Shown: positions 45,548-55,124, numbered from the stretch's first letter. The stretch: DNA of 64,000 nt from Novosphingobium rosa NBRC 15208 (GCF_001598555.1 NZ_BCZE01000034.1:1-64000), one strand, 5' to 3'. Numbers and translations: made by a program. Notes: generated from the sequence alone by a model not told the origin.

Positions 45548-46339
45548 TCAGTCGAAACGGGGCTCGCGCTTTTCCAGAAAGGCCTCGACCGCCTCGCTGT
45601 GATCTGCTGTCTTGTGCGAAATCGCCTGATAGGCTGCGGAAAGCTCGAGAACATCGCTCAGCCGGCTGTGGAGCGATTCACGCATCAGACGCTTGCTCAG
45701 CCGAATGCCATGCGAAGGATTGCGCGCGATCCGCCCGGCCAGTTCGCGCGCAGCGGCCAGCAACTCTTCACCCGGCACGATTTTGGAAATGAGCCGCATC
45801 TGCAGGGCCTGTTCGGCATCGATCATATCGCCGGTGAAAGCCATTTCCGCCGCCGCCGAAAGGCCGACGATGCGCGGCAGCAGCCAGGCGCCACCGTCAC
45901 CCGGAATGATCCCGAGGCGAATGAAACTTTCGGCGAATTTGGCCTTCTCGGCGGCGATCCTGATGTCGCACATGCAGGCCAGATCGAGCCCGGCACCGAT
46001 AGCATGGCCGTTGACCGCCGCGATGACGGGCACTTCCAGATTGAAGAGCGCCAGAGTGAGGCGCTGGATGCCGCGTCGATATTCGTGGCGGATGGCGATC
46101 TCTGAAACCTCGGGTGTGGCCTGGCGCTTCATCTCGTTGATGTCGCCGCCCGCGCAGAAGGAGGGGCCATTGCCTGTCAGGATCACGCAGCGCACGCTGT
46201 GATCGTCGTGAATGCGATCGATTGCGGCGAGGAATTCCGGGATCGCGCTGTTGCCGGTTAGCGGGTTGCGCCGAGCCGGATCGTTCATGGTCAGGGTCAC
46301 CACAGGGCCCTGCTGTTCATAAATCAGGAAATCGGTCAC
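45548..46339 (-). CDS. Crotonase-superfamily protein (annotated type: enoyl-CoA hydratase)
   Basis: The 263-residue protein shows the crotonase fold: FCAGGDINEM oxyanion-hole region, GHAIGAGLDLACMCDIRIA and RLGIIPGDGGAWLLPR. Both catalytic glutamates of true hydratases appear replaced: the GGGCEL-type Glu by Asp in GAGLDL and the QPE-type Glu by Phe in AESFI. It may thus be an isomerase, hydrolase or C-C lyase acting on an acyl-CoA. The GTG at 46339 with GAGGA upstream follows the DUF2889 stop by 10 bases; the frame reaches 46390. Last gene of the ALDH operon. Confidence 0.85.
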   Translation of the reverse strand: MTDFLIYEQQGPVVTLTMNDPARRNPLTGNSAIPEFLAAIDRIHDDHSVRCVILTGNGPSFCAGGDINEMKRQATPEVSEIAIRHEYRRGIQRLTLALFNLEVPVIAAVNGHAIGAGLDLACMCDIRIAAEKAKFAESFIRLGIIPGDGGAWLLPRIVGLSAAAEMAFTGDMIDAEQALQMRLISKIVPGEELLAAARELAGRIARNPSHGIRLSKRLMRESLHSRLSDVLELSAAYQAISHKTADHSEAVEAFLEKREPRFD

Positions 46340-46349
46340 GCAGTCATCC

Positions 46350-46934
46350 TCATCGCTCGTCGATTTCAGCCTGCTGGGAAACAGGCTCATAAAAGTCTGG
46401 CCAGCGCCGCTTCACCAGATCGCTGTGCGGGCTGTAGGCGAAACAAGTGCCCAACTGGAGGGGCCTTCCCTGTGCGTCGACAGGGTCTGGCCTGTCCTGC
46501 CGCAGTCCGCTCATGGCCTGAAGCGCGGCAGTGGCCATGGGGCCGAGCAATTCGGCGAGATGGGTGCAGCGCGACGCCGGCGGCAGACGGCGCTGCACCT
46601 CCTTGTTCCACCCACGGCCGATCTGAAGCCCGATAATCGCGCGCATCGCCGATGCGGCGGCCGGGCACATCTCATAGGGGGTGGCGCGGGTGAAGGTCCG
46701 CACGTCGCGCACCACCATGTCGGAGCCGAAGATGAGGGAAAGCCCCATGTCGTGAATGGGCTCATCGGCCGGGACACGGTAATCGCCGCTGGCGGGGGCA
46801 AAATCGACCGGCTTGGTGTCGATGATATGCCCCTCGATCTCGAACAGATCGTTGGCCAGGCGATACCCCCGCATCGTGATACGCCGCAGATGAAGGTCGT
46901 CGAGCCTTTCGTAAGGGGCCCCCGGTCCGTTCAT
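46350..46934 (-). CDS. DUF2889 family protein
   Basis: The 194-residue protein contains RRITMRGYRLANDLFEIEGHIIDTKP, HDMGLSLIFGSDMVVRDV, PYEMCPAA, IGLQIGRGWNKEV and CTHLAELLGPMAT, matching the DUF2889 pattern. The family has no established function but is frequent in proteobacterial catabolic clusters beside CoA-dependent enzymes. It has no signal peptide. Its start overlaps the alcohol dehydrogenase stop by ATGA, so it is translationally coupled. The conserved Cys-His residues in its second half hint at metal binding or catalysis. Confidence 0.85.
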   Translation of the reverse strand: MNGPGAPYERLDDLHLRRITMRGYRLANDLFEIEGHIIDTKPVDFAPASGDYRVPADEPIHDMGLSLIFGSDMVVRDVRTFTRATPYEMCPAAASAMRAIIGLQIGRGWNKEVQRRLPPASRCTHLAELLGPMATAALQAMSGLRQDRPDPVDAQGRPLQLGTCFAYSPHSDLVKRRWPDFYEPVSQQAEIDER

Positions 46935-48019
46935 GGCATAACACCGGCGTCGGCCAGCGCGACCGCCTGCCCTTCCTTCATGGTGGCTGCATCGATGACG
47001 AAGCGATAGCGCACATCGCCTTTTTCCAGGCGCTCATAAGCGCCGGCAATGGCGTCCGCCGCTATGATCTCGACCTCGGCGCCGATGCCGTGGGCTGCAC
47101 AAAAGTCGATCATATCCTGCGTTTCGGCAATGCCGCCGCTGCGGGTACCAGCGATTGAACGCCGGTTTGCAAGCAGGGATGCGGCTGAGCAGGAGAGCGG
47201 CTTTTCGGGGATCGCAAGGGTGACCATCACGCCATCGACCGCCAGCATGGCGAGGTAGGCGTCGATATCGACATTGGCGGGCACCGTCGAAATGATAAGG
47301 TCGAAACGGCCCGTCAGAGCCTCCATCGCCCCGGGCTGGGTAACCACGACATAGTCCTCGGCACCCATGCGCAGCGCATCCGGACGCTTAGCGTCGGAGA
47401 TGTCGAGAACGGTAGTGCGCGCTCCCATGGCATGGGCAATTTGCACCCCGACATGGCCCAGCCCCCCGAAACCGACAATGGCGACGCGGCGCCCCGGGCC
47501 CGCTCCCCAATGCCGCAATGGCGAGTAGAGCGTGATGCCCGCGCAGAACAGAGGCGCGGTCTGCGCCAGATCCATGCCCGCCGGTATCTTGATGGTATAG
47601 GCTTGATCGACCACGATTTGGTCGCTGTATCCGCCATAGGTCGGATCGCCGTCATGATCGCGCGAGTTGTAGGTCAGCACGCGGCGACCGCTGCAATATT
47701 GCTCAAGTCCGGCCTTGCAGCTGTCGCATTCGCGGCATGAATCCACCATATTGCCGACCCCGGCATGGTCGCCGACCTTGAATTTTGACACCGCGCTGCC
47801 AACCGCGGTGACCACTCCGGCGATTTCATGCCCGGGCACCATGGGGAAGATCGGGGTGCCGCGTTTGGCGTGGACATGCTCAAGGTCGGAATGACAGATT
47901 CCGGCGTAGGCGATGGCGATCACCACATCGTGTGGGCCCGGCTCACGCCTTTCGATGATCGCGGGAACGAAGGGGCCCCCGCGATCGCACACGCAACGGG
48001 CGTGAGTTGTCAGTCCCAT
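46931..48019 (-). CDS. Zinc-dependent NAD(P) alcohol dehydrogenase, MDR (CAD-like) family
   Basis: The 362-residue protein has the catalytic zinc pattern GICHSDLEHV and PMVPGHEIAG, structural zinc cysteines in CRECDSCKAGLEQYC, and the cofactor motif GFGGLGHVGVQIAHAMG. The LYSPLRHWGAGPGRRV segment matches cinnamyl-alcohol dehydrogenase-like MDR proteins such as YahK, which reduce aromatic or aliphatic aldehydes with NADPH. The ATG at 48019 overlaps the ALDH stop by one base (TGATG); the longer frame to 48073 is unlikely. It interconverts an alcohol and aldehyde in the operon. Confidence 0.9.
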   Translation of the reverse strand: MGLTTHARCVCDRGGPFVPAIIERREPGPHDVVIAIAYAGICHSDLEHVHAKRGTPIFPMVPGHEIAGVVTAVGSAVSKFKVGDHAGVGNMVDSCRECDSCKAGLEQYCSGRRVLTYNSRDHDGDPTYGGYSDQIVVDQAYTIKIPAGMDLAQTAPLFCAGITLYSPLRHWGAGPGRRVAIVGFGGLGHVGVQIAHAMGARTTVLDISDAKRPDALRMGAEDYVVVTQPGAMEALTGRFDLIISTVPANVDIDAYLAMLAVDGVMVTLAIPEKPLSCSAASLLANRRSIAGTRSGGIAETQDMIDFCAAHGIGAEVEIIAADAIAGAYERLEKGDVRYRFVIDAATMKEGQAVALADAGVMP

Positions 48020-49500
48020 CAGCCGTTTACCGATTTGTATTCGAGGAATTCCTCCAATCCGTAGCGACCCCATTCACGGCCGATGCCCGACAGTTTGAAG
48101 CCACCATGCGGGGCAAGCTTGCTGATCGGCGCGCCGTTGATGCGGATGCGTCCGGTTCGCAGGCGCCGGGCCAGGGCGCGGGCGCGGTCGGGCGTTTCAG
48201 CCCAGATGCCGCCGGCCAGACCATAGGGGGAGTCGTTGGCGATCGCGAAGGCATCGTCCTCATTGTCGAAGGGGATGATCGTGACCACCGGGCCGAAAAT
48301 TTCCTCGCGGGCGATGCGCATGGAATTGTCGGCGGTAAAAACGGTCGGGCGGATGAAATAGCCGCGTTCCAGTCCCTCAGGCGCTTCTGCCCCTCCGGTC
48401 AGCAGGCGCGCGCCTTCTTGAGGCGCGGTGCGGATGTAGTCGCGGATGCGCTCGCGCTGGATGCCGGTGATGACCGGGCCCAGCGTGGTGGCCGGGTCGA
48501 ATGGGTCGCCCAGCACATAGGCTTGCGCCGCCGCGATCGCCATCGCTTCGACCTGCGCGAGCTTGCTGCGCGGGACGAGCATGCGCGTAAGGCCGCCGCA
48601 GACCTGCCCGGCGTTGCGGAAGGCATCGGCAATGCCGGTCTTGATCGCTTTTTCGAAATCGGCGCCGTCAAAAATGATGTTGGCCGATTTGCCGCCCAGT
48701 TCAAGATGGACACGTTTGACCGTATCGGATGCCAGAGCCATCACCCGCTGCCCGGCGCGCACCGAGCCCGTCAGCGATACCAGATCGATCAGCGGGTGGC
48801 TGGCGATGGCTTCGCCAACTTCCGGCCCGGTGCCGTTCACCAGATTGAACACACCCGCCGGAACACCCGCCTTCTCCACCATCTCGGCAAAGATGAAGGC
48901 GCTGAACGGTGCGACCTCGCTGCTCTTGAGAACGACAGTGCAGCCCGCGGCCATGGCCGCTCCGGCCTTGGAGATGATCGAGCGCAGCGGGGCGTTCCAG
49001 GCGGTGATCGCTCCGACGATGCCCGCCGCCTCGCGCCGCACTTCGGCTCCATCATAGTGATCGACCCAGGAGATGTCGTCCAGCGCGTCAGCCATGATGT
49101 CGAGTTCATCGACCGCGCCTTCTGCCTGGGACACGCGCGCCGAGGTGATCGGCTGGCCAACCTCGGTTACGATGGTGCGGGTGATCTCCTCGGTTCGTTC
49201 ACGGGTCAGCTGCGCGAGCTGGTGGAAGATGGCCTTGCGTTCCTCGATGGTGGTGTTCGACCAGTCGTCGAACGCGCGGGCGGCAGCCTGCGTGGCACGG
49301 TCCACATCCTGCTCGGTGCCACGCACAACCGAGCCGATGCGTTCTTCGGTTGCCGGATTGATGACCTCGATCATCTCTGTGCCGCTGGAGGCCACCCAGT
49401 GGCCATCGATGTAAATCTGATCGCGCTCGCCCAGCGCGGGGAGGGAGGAGGGTGGTGCCAGGCCGATGCCTGCCTCCGAAGTTTCGAGGGAATGTGTCAC
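48019..49500 (-). CDS. Aldehyde dehydrogenase
   Basis: The 493-residue protein has catalytic Glu267 in LELGGKSAN, Cys301 in GQVCGG and a WNAPL motif near 168. It oxidises an aldehyde to an acid with NAD(P). The start codon is GTG, overlapping the iron-ADH stop as GTGA, so its translation is coupled. It is the middle gene of a six-gene minus-strand operon. It is clearly different from the ALDH at 50701, so the two may act on different aldehydes or on the two ends of one molecule. Confidence 0.92.
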   Translation of the reverse strand: MTHSLETSEAGIGLAPPSSLPALGERDQIYIDGHWVASSGTEMIEVINPATEERIGSVVRGTEQDVDRATQAAARAFDDWSNTTIEERKAIFHQLAQLTRERTEEITRTIVTEVGQPITSARVSQAEGAVDELDIMADALDDISWVDHYDGAEVRREAAGIVGAITAWNAPLRSIISKAGAAMAAGCTVVLKSSEVAPFSAFIFAEMVEKAGVPAGVFNLVNGTGPEVGEAIASHPLIDLVSLTGSVRAGQRVMALASDTVKRVHLELGGKSANIIFDGADFEKAIKTGIADAFRNAGQVCGGLTRMLVPRSKLAQVEAMAIAAAQAYVLGDPFDPATTLGPVITGIQRERIRDYIRTAPQEGARLLTGGAEAPEGLERGYFIRPTVFTADNSMRIAREEIFGPVVTIIPFDNEDDAFAIANDSPYGLAGGIWAETPDRARALARRLRTGRIRINGAPISKLAPHGGFKLSGIGREWGRYGLEEFLEYKSVNG

Positions 49501-50660
49501 CAGGCGTCCTCCATCAGTGCGACAAGCTCGTGCTCGTCTTGTACCGGTCGCGGGTTGCTCTTGAGAAACCAGTCGCCCATCGCGCGTTTCGCGATGTCGG
49601 GCAGATCGGTTTTCTTTACGCCCGCTTCCCGCAGATGCGCGGGTACGTTCAATGTTTCAAACAGAGCGCGCAGCCGTCCGGCCACCCGCGCAACGTCGCC
49701 GCCGGGCAGGCCTAGCGCCACCGCCACTTTGTCGATCCCATCCCGCGCCGCCGCCGCATTGAAATGCAACACGGTGGGAAGCACGATAGCATTGACCACG
49801 CCGTTCTCGATGCCGAAGTGCGAGCCTATGGCATGGCCCAGCACGGTGGTCATCCCGGCGCCGCTATGGTCGGTTCCCTGACCGCACAGCAGCGCAGCAA
49901 TGGCCAGATTGACCCGTGCCTTGGGCGTATCGACAGTTTCGTCATTCCGCAGATGCTGATCGCACAGGCGCAACGCATGGATGAGCTCGCCGTCGGCGAT
50001 CGGATCGCCCTTGGACGACATCAGGCCTTCGATTGACATGGCCAACGTGTTCAGGCTCGCCGAGACAATCAGGTGGCGGGGCGCCGATGCCAGCAGATCC
50101 GGGTGGATGAACAGACACTGCGCCCGGGTCTTTGGATCGAACAGGGCGAGGCGGGCATGGGTCTCATCATCCAACAAGGCGCTTCCGGCCTTCGCCATTG
50201 CCGTGGTCGGTGTCGTCGGGACGATCAATTGGGGGAGCTTTGGGTTGCCCAGGCGGGGGCTGGTGAGCGCGCCGTCCCTGACAGTCGTCGCCAGCGAGGC
50301 GACGTCACCTTGTTCGGCCACCAATATGCTCGCCGCCCGGGCCGTAACGATGGCAGACCCGCCGCCCACTGCGATCACCGCATCAGCTTTAAGCGAGCGC
50401 AGCAAATCCGCCGCTGCCTTCACGCTTGAAACCGGGCTGTGGGCCTTGACGCTGCTGAAAGTGCCCGCGAGGCGCCCCCCCAGCGCCTCGCGGACAAGGT
50501 CGAGAGGCGAAGCCTCTCGGCCCAGAGTCGCGCCGCAGATGATCACGGCGCGTTTGCTCCCGAGCCTGTCGAGTTCACGCGGTAAATGCGTGAAAGCGCG
50601 CGTACCGGCATGAACCCGAAGGGCAGGTGTCACATGCTGAAAATCGATGGTATCGCTCAT
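49497..50660 (-). CDS. Iron-type alcohol dehydrogenase/maleylacetate reductase-fold protein with lost metal ligands
   Basis: The 387-residue protein has the dehydroquinate-synthase-like fold: AVGGGSAIVTARA dinucleotide loop, PTTPTTAMAKAGSA and an all-helical C-terminal half. Aligned by eye to FucO, VDALTHAIEG becomes LNTLAMSIEG (Asp to Asn, His to Met), the first late His is kept in LGHAIG, and PHGVANA becomes ENGVVNA (His to Asn). Three of four metal ligands are thus replaced, so ordinary metal-dependent alcohol oxidation is unlikely. Maleylacetate reductases also vary here. Start 50660 fits the fold; the frame runs to 51068 inside the ALDH gene. Confidence 0.8.
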   Translation of the reverse strand: MSDTIDFQHVTPALRVHAGTRAFTHLPRELDRLGSKRAVIICGATLGREASPLDLVREALGGRLAGTFSSVKAHSPVSSVKAAADLLRSLKADAVIAVGGGSAIVTARAASILVAEQGDVASLATTVRDGALTSPRLGNPKLPQLIVPTTPTTAMAKAGSALLDDETHARLALFDPKTRAQCLFIHPDLLASAPRHLIVSASLNTLAMSIEGLMSSKGDPIADGELIHALRLCDQHLRNDETVDTPKARVNLAIAALLCGQGTDHSGAGMTTVLGHAIGSHFGIENGVVNAIVLPTVLHFNAAAARDGIDKVAVALGLPGGDVARVAGRLRALFETLNVPAHLREAGVKKTDLPDIAKRAMGDWFLKSNPRPVQDEHELVALMEDAW

Positions 50661-50700
50661 GGGCGTATCCGGTAGCGTGCTGGAAAGGGAGGCGAGCCAT

Positions 50701-52188
50701 TCACGCGATGAAGCTCGACGGGCGGCCATCCAGAATGACGGTCTTGGCTTCGGTGTAAATCCCCAGCGCCTCTGTCCCGCCTTCGCGACCGATACCAGAT
50801 TGCTTGAACCCGCCAAAGGCGATGCCGAAGTCAATGCGAAAGGCGTTTTGAGCGACGGTCCCTGAGCGCAATTGTGCCGCGACCTTGCGGGCATGATCGA
50901 TGTCGGGAGTGAAAACGGAGGCATTGAGCCCATAGATCGTGTCATTGGCGATGTCGATCGCATGGGCTTCGTCGCGCGCGGGCAGGACGCTGAGCACGGG
51001 ACCGAAAATCTCTTCCTGCGCGATGATGTTACGGCTTTCGACCGAGGCAAAGACCGTCGGCTCGACATAGAAGCCGCGGTTCAGCCCGTGCGGTCTGCCA
51101 CCACCGGTCACCAGCCTGGCGCCTTGCTCGGTGCCCTTGGCGATCAGGCCGAACACCTTTTCGTGCTGCTGGCGAGTGGCCAGCGGCCCCATCTCGCTGG
51201 AACTGTCATAGGGATCGCCGACGCGCACACGCGAGAAAGAGGCGGTGAGGGCCTCGACAAAGGCATCGTGTCGCTGTTGGGAGACAATGATGCGGGTGAG
51301 CGAGGCGCAGACCTGGCCGTTGATCGCGCACTCCGCACGCGCCAGAGCTTCGGCTGCGCTTTCGATGTCGGCGTCGTCGAGGATGATAGCGGCGGACTTG
51401 CCGCCCAGTTCAAGGCTGCAGCGTGCGATCCGTTCGCCACATAGCGCACCGATGCGGCGACCGGTTGCTGTCGATCCGGTGAAGGAGATCTTGTCCACCC
51501 GGGGATCGGTCACAAGCATTTCAGACACTTCGCGGTTGGCAGTCACCACGTTGAACACGCCGGGGGGGAGGCCGATTTCTTCGGCGATCTCGCCATAGAT
51601 CAGGCCTTCGCCGGGCGCCTCGGGCGAGGATTTGAGGACCACCGTGCAGCCGCACAGCAGGGCCGGGGCCAGCTTGTGCGAAATGGCCACCACCGGGCCG
51701 TTCCAGGGTACGATCGCGCCCACGACACCAACCGGTTCGCGCACCAGCAGGCCGAACTCGCCATTGGTCGGCTTGTGATATTCCTCAAAGGCGTGAGTGG
51801 CTGCAAAATCGGCATAATATTCGAATTCACTGGCGGCCCGGTCGGTGTAGGGCTGGGCGAGTGTTGCAAGCGCGCCTGCCTCGCGCGGCCACAACTCGCG
51901 AATATCTTGCCCGCGCTTGCGCAGCGCCTGAGCCAGGGCGCGCATGTAGCCCGCCCGTTCGGCGTGACTCATGCGCGGCCAGGGGCCGTTGTCGAAGGCC
52001 TCGCGCGCTGCCGCGATAGCCCGGGACATATCGGCTGCCTGCGCTTCTGCCACTTCGAGGAACGGCTGTTCGGTGGCCGAGTCGATGACAGTGATGGTCG
52101 CATCCGAGCTGGGCTCGACCCATTGACCGCCAATGAAGAAGCGGCCTGCGTGCCGTACAGCCTGTCGGGCGGTGATCATATGATCCAT
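50701..52188 (-). CDS. Aldehyde dehydrogenase
   Basis: The 495-residue protein shows PWNGPVVAIS, catalytic Glu260 in LELGGKSA and Cys294 in GQVCAS, with the conserved EEIFGPVLSV and FGGFKQSGIGREGG. It oxidises an aldehyde with NAD(P) in the cytoplasm. AGGAG lies before the ATG. First gene of the operon ALDH, iron-ADH, ALDH, Zn-ADH, DUF2889, crotonase, with box A 84 bases upstream. Substrate unknown. Confidence 0.93.
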   Translation of the reverse strand: MDHMITARQAVRHAGRFFIGGQWVEPSSDATITVIDSATEQPFLEVAEAQAADMSRAIAAAREAFDNGPWPRMSHAERAGYMRALAQALRKRGQDIRELWPREAGALATLAQPYTDRAASEFEYYADFAATHAFEEYHKPTNGEFGLLVREPVGVVGAIVPWNGPVVAISHKLAPALLCGCTVVLKSSPEAPGEGLIYGEIAEEIGLPPGVFNVVTANREVSEMLVTDPRVDKISFTGSTATGRRIGALCGERIARCSLELGGKSAAIILDDADIESAAEALARAECAINGQVCASLTRIIVSQQRHDAFVEALTASFSRVRVGDPYDSSSEMGPLATRQQHEKVFGLIAKGTEQGARLVTGGGRPHGLNRGFYVEPTVFASVESRNIIAQEEIFGPVLSVLPARDEAHAIDIANDTIYGLNASVFTPDIDHARKVAAQLRSGTVAQNAFRIDFGIAFGGFKQSGIGREGGTEALGIYTEAKTVILDGRPSSFIA

Positions 52189-52271
52189 CTGAATGTCTCC
52201 TCTCTTGGCGGGAAGGCCGAGTCCACGGGACCGACAGTTATCCTCGCCTGCGATTCAGTGAATTTGTTCTT

Positions 52272-52295
52272 ATATGCGCATCGATGTGCGGTATT
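52272..52295. promoter_or_regulatory. Box A operator before the ALDH operon
   Basis: Arms ATATGCGC and GCGGTATT lie across an 8-base spacer, 84 bases before the first ALDH start. The left arm equals that of the copy at 1195. Confidence 0.6.
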
Positions 52296-52384
52296 ATGTT
52301 TTCTAGGCCTGATGCCGGGATGAGTCAACCGGCGTGGCAGGCATGAAAGAGCAATTCAAAGTCCCTCAGATAACTCAAAGGCCA

Positions 52385-53515
52385 TCATCCATGCGGAAGC
52401 AGAATTTGCCGCAAGACAGCGCCGCGCGAGAGCAGGTCGAGACTTTCATTCAAGCGTCCAAAGCCGATCGTCTCGCTTCTGAGTCGGTCTACCGGGAGGT
52501 GCCCTTGCTGATAAAGGCGCAGATAATCGGCGATGTCGCGCGCGGCAACGCCGCCCCCCATCAGCGAGCCGCGCAGCACTGTTTCTCTCAGCACCAGAGA
52601 GGCATGATTGTAGCTGGTGAGTTCCGAGGATGACCCGAGCCCGACGCAAATCATTTCACCGGCCTTGCGAGTCATTGCGATGCCGGCGGTGACCGCCGAG
52701 GTCACGCCGGTCATATCGAAAGCAAAATCGACACCGCCGTCCGTCATGGCGCGCACCTGCTCCACCATGTCCGGGGCGGTCGCATCCAGCGTTGCCGTGC
52801 ACCCAAGCTCATGGGCAAGCGGGAACTTGTCCGGCTTGATGTCGATCCCGATAATCTGCGAGGCGCCAGACAGGCGGGCGGCCATAACCGCATTCAGTCC
52901 GACCCCTCCCAATCCGAAGATTGCGACAGACTGGCTGGGGCGCACCTTGGCAGTGTTGAATACGGCGCCCACCCCCGTCACCACGGCGCAACCGAACATG
53001 GCTGCCACATCGAAAGGAATGTCTGGATCGATCTTGACCAGCGCTTCCGCTCCGGTCACCGCATATTGGGCGAAGGATGAGACGCCGCTGAAATGAAAGA
53101 CCGGCTGGCCACCGCGATGCAGGCGGCGCGTTCCAAGCGGAAGCAAGCCTTGCCCGCGCGGCGCTCCGCTCTCGTCGCATAGGGCGGAACGCCCGTCATA
53201 ACAGGGGCGGCAATGTCCGCATCCCGCGCCGACGGTCATCACAACATGATCGCCGTTACGCAGGCCCATCACGCCACGCCCGACCTCACGGACGATACCA
53301 GCGCCTTCATGCCCGCCCACGCAGGGCAGTATCCTTTGCCTGAGGCCCGCGACGATCGACAGATCAGAATGGCAAAGTCCTGCCGCGCGGATTTCCACCA
53401 GCACCTCGCCGTCTCCGGGGCCATCAAGGTCCACCTCCTCGATGACGAAAGGGGTGCTGGTTTCATAAGGCGTGGGCAGACCCAGTTCGTAAAGAACGGC
53501 GGCGGTCATGCGCAT
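52385..53515 (-). CDS. Zinc-dependent alcohol dehydrogenase, MDR (class III-like) family
   Basis: The 376-residue protein carries GLCHSDLSI and GGHEGAGIV for the catalytic zinc, the four structural cysteines in GCGHCRPCYDGRSALC, and IFGLGGVGLNAVMAARLSGA for the cofactor with an Asp in IGIDIKPDK favouring NAD. It oxidises an alcohol to an aldehyde, which the adjoining ALDH operon could take further. GGAAGG lies before the ATG. It follows the MHS transporter gene by 72 bases and is probably co-transcribed; GC-rich hairpin sequence lies in that gap. Confidence 0.92.
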   Translation of the reverse strand: MRMTAAVLYELGLPTPYETSTPFVIEEVDLDGPGDGEVLVEIRAAGLCHSDLSIVAGLRQRILPCVGGHEGAGIVREVGRGVMGLRNGDHVVMTVGAGCGHCRPCYDGRSALCDESGAPRGQGLLPLGTRRLHRGGQPVFHFSGVSSFAQYAVTGAEALVKIDPDIPFDVAAMFGCAVVTGVGAVFNTAKVRPSQSVAIFGLGGVGLNAVMAARLSGASQIIGIDIKPDKFPLAHELGCTATLDATAPDMVEQVRAMTDGGVDFAFDMTGVTSAVTAGIAMTRKAGEMICVGLGSSSELTSYNHASLVLRETVLRGSLMGGGVAARDIADYLRLYQQGHLPVDRLRSETIGFGRLNESLDLLSRGAVLRQILLPHG

Positions 53516-53587
53516 AATATCACCTTCCGCTGGAGGGGCCGGGCCAGACGGTCGGGCCCTAATTCGGGACCCATGGGGTTCCCAATG

Positions 53588-54910
53588 TCAATCGAGGAGG
53601 CTGCGACCGCGCGTTTCGCTCAGCGCCACGCAACTCAGGACGCTGCAAGCGAAGAGCGCTGCCATGACGCCGCCAAAGGCCAGACTGCCATAAGCCGATA
53701 TAATGTGGCCCGCGAACAAGGGCGGGATCGCGCCCCCCAGAATTCCTGCGGCATTGTAGCAGAGGCCGACTGCCGTATAGCGATAGCGCGTCTTGAACAG
53801 TTCCGACATGAACGCGCCGACGGGGCCGAAAATCATGCCGTTGATCAGGGCTGATACCACAACACACAACCCGAAGATGAAGGCGCTGCTGCTGTGAAGG
53901 ATGGGGAATAGGGCAAGCACCCAGATCGTTGCCAGCGTGTTTGCCGCGATCAGAACAGGGCGGCGGCCAATCCGATCAGACAGGTTCGAGGAGTAGGTTG
54001 CCGATGCCAGGGTCGTCAGGCCGCTCAGCACCGTCATGGCCAACACCCAGGAATAGCCGAGCTTGAGATCATTGGCTCCGAAGTTCACGACATAGGTGAG
54101 GACAAGGTAGAGCAGAGCGAAAGCGGGGACCTCGACCAGGCATCCCAGGAAGATCTCGCGCTTTTGTGCGCGGAACGCGGCCAGAAAGGGAATGTCCGAT
54201 CGCCCCTTATGGGTGGCATCACGCTTGAAGACCGAGGTTTCCTCCATCTTGACGCGAATGTAGAGCCCGATCACCAGCAGGACACTGCTGAGCAGGAACG
54301 GCACACGCCATCCCCAGCTATGGAAAGCCTCGCTGCTCATGGTGAGGCTGGTTAGCAGGAAGGTCAGGGCTGCCAGGCTGGTGGCGATCGCCCCGCCCCG
54401 GATCGGCATGGAGGACCATTTTCCCCGTTCATGGGGCGGGGCGCTCTCTGAAACGAAAAGGGTCGCGCCGGCAAATTCACCACCTGCGGCTAGTCCCTGA
54501 AGAATGCGCAGCAGCACAAGGAGGATCGGCGCGAGAATGCCGATCTGGTCGCCCGAGGGCAGGAAACCCACCATGATCGTGCCGAGCCCCATCATCAGCA
54601 GGCAGGTCACCAACGTGCTTTTGCGCCCGACGAGATCGCCGAAATGGCCGAAGATGATACTGCCGAGAGGGCGGGCCACGAAAGCCACGCCGATGGTGCC
54701 GAATGCGGCGACAGTTCCGCCCGCCTCGCCCAGGCGCGAGAAGAAAATGCTTGGAAAAACAATGGCCGCAGCGGTCGAATATATGCTGAGGTCGTAGAAT
54801 TCGATCAGTGTGCCGACATAACTGGCCATGGCGATGCGGCGCATGGTCTTGCCGTCATCACTGGCCTGTATCGCTGGTCGCACAAAGGCGTCGGCTTTGG
54901 TCACGTGCAT
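53588..54910 (-). CDS. MFS metabolite:proton symporter (MHS family)
   Basis: The 440-residue protein has twelve predicted membrane segments and the MHS signature IGVAFVARPLGSIIFGHFGDLVGRK, plus LQGLAAGGEFAGATLFVSE. Relatives such as ShiA, KgtP and PcaT-like carriers import carboxylic acids with protons. It probably brings in an acid released in the periplasm by the exported esterases. It is transcribed with the Zn-ADH, with box A 215 bases upstream in a 317-base gap that otherwise shows nothing. Confidence 0.9.
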   Translation of the reverse strand: MHVTKADAFVRPAIQASDDGKTMRRIAMASYVGTLIEFYDLSIYSTAAAIVFPSIFFSRLGEAGGTVAAFGTIGVAFVARPLGSIIFGHFGDLVGRKSTLVTCLLMMGLGTIMVGFLPSGDQIGILAPILLVLLRILQGLAAGGEFAGATLFVSESAPPHERGKWSSMPIRGGAIATSLAALTFLLTSLTMSSEAFHSWGWRVPFLLSSVLLVIGLYIRVKMEETSVFKRDATHKGRSDIPFLAAFRAQKREIFLGCLVEVPAFALLYLVLTYVVNFGANDLKLGYSWVLAMTVLSGLTTLASATYSSNLSDRIGRRPVLIAANTLATIWVLALFPILHSSSAFIFGLCVVVSALINGMIFGPVGAFMSELFKTRYRYTAVGLCYNAAGILGGAIPPLFAGHIISAYGSLAFGGVMAALFACSVLSCVALSETRGRSLLD

Positions 54911-55124
54911 CCTCTCTGTCCTTCCCGAGTCTCAGACGGTCTTCCCGCCACCGCGGGCCAGGGCTTTTCGCAATTCCGGGGTCGCAGTGATCCTGCGTAT
55001 TTTTGAGGCTGCAAGGTGTGGGCAGCTATTGGCAGCCCCATGTGCGGGTCGCTTGTCTCACCTTGTCGAGCCTGATGACTCCGGGCGAAAATGAAGGCCC
55101 GGTTCCTCTATCCAATTTGTTCTT

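Noticed and set aside
48007..49881. A 624-codon plus-strand frame opposite the aldehyde dehydrogenase gene
   Set aside because: Antisense shadow with no domain; the ALDH active site is complete on the minus strand.
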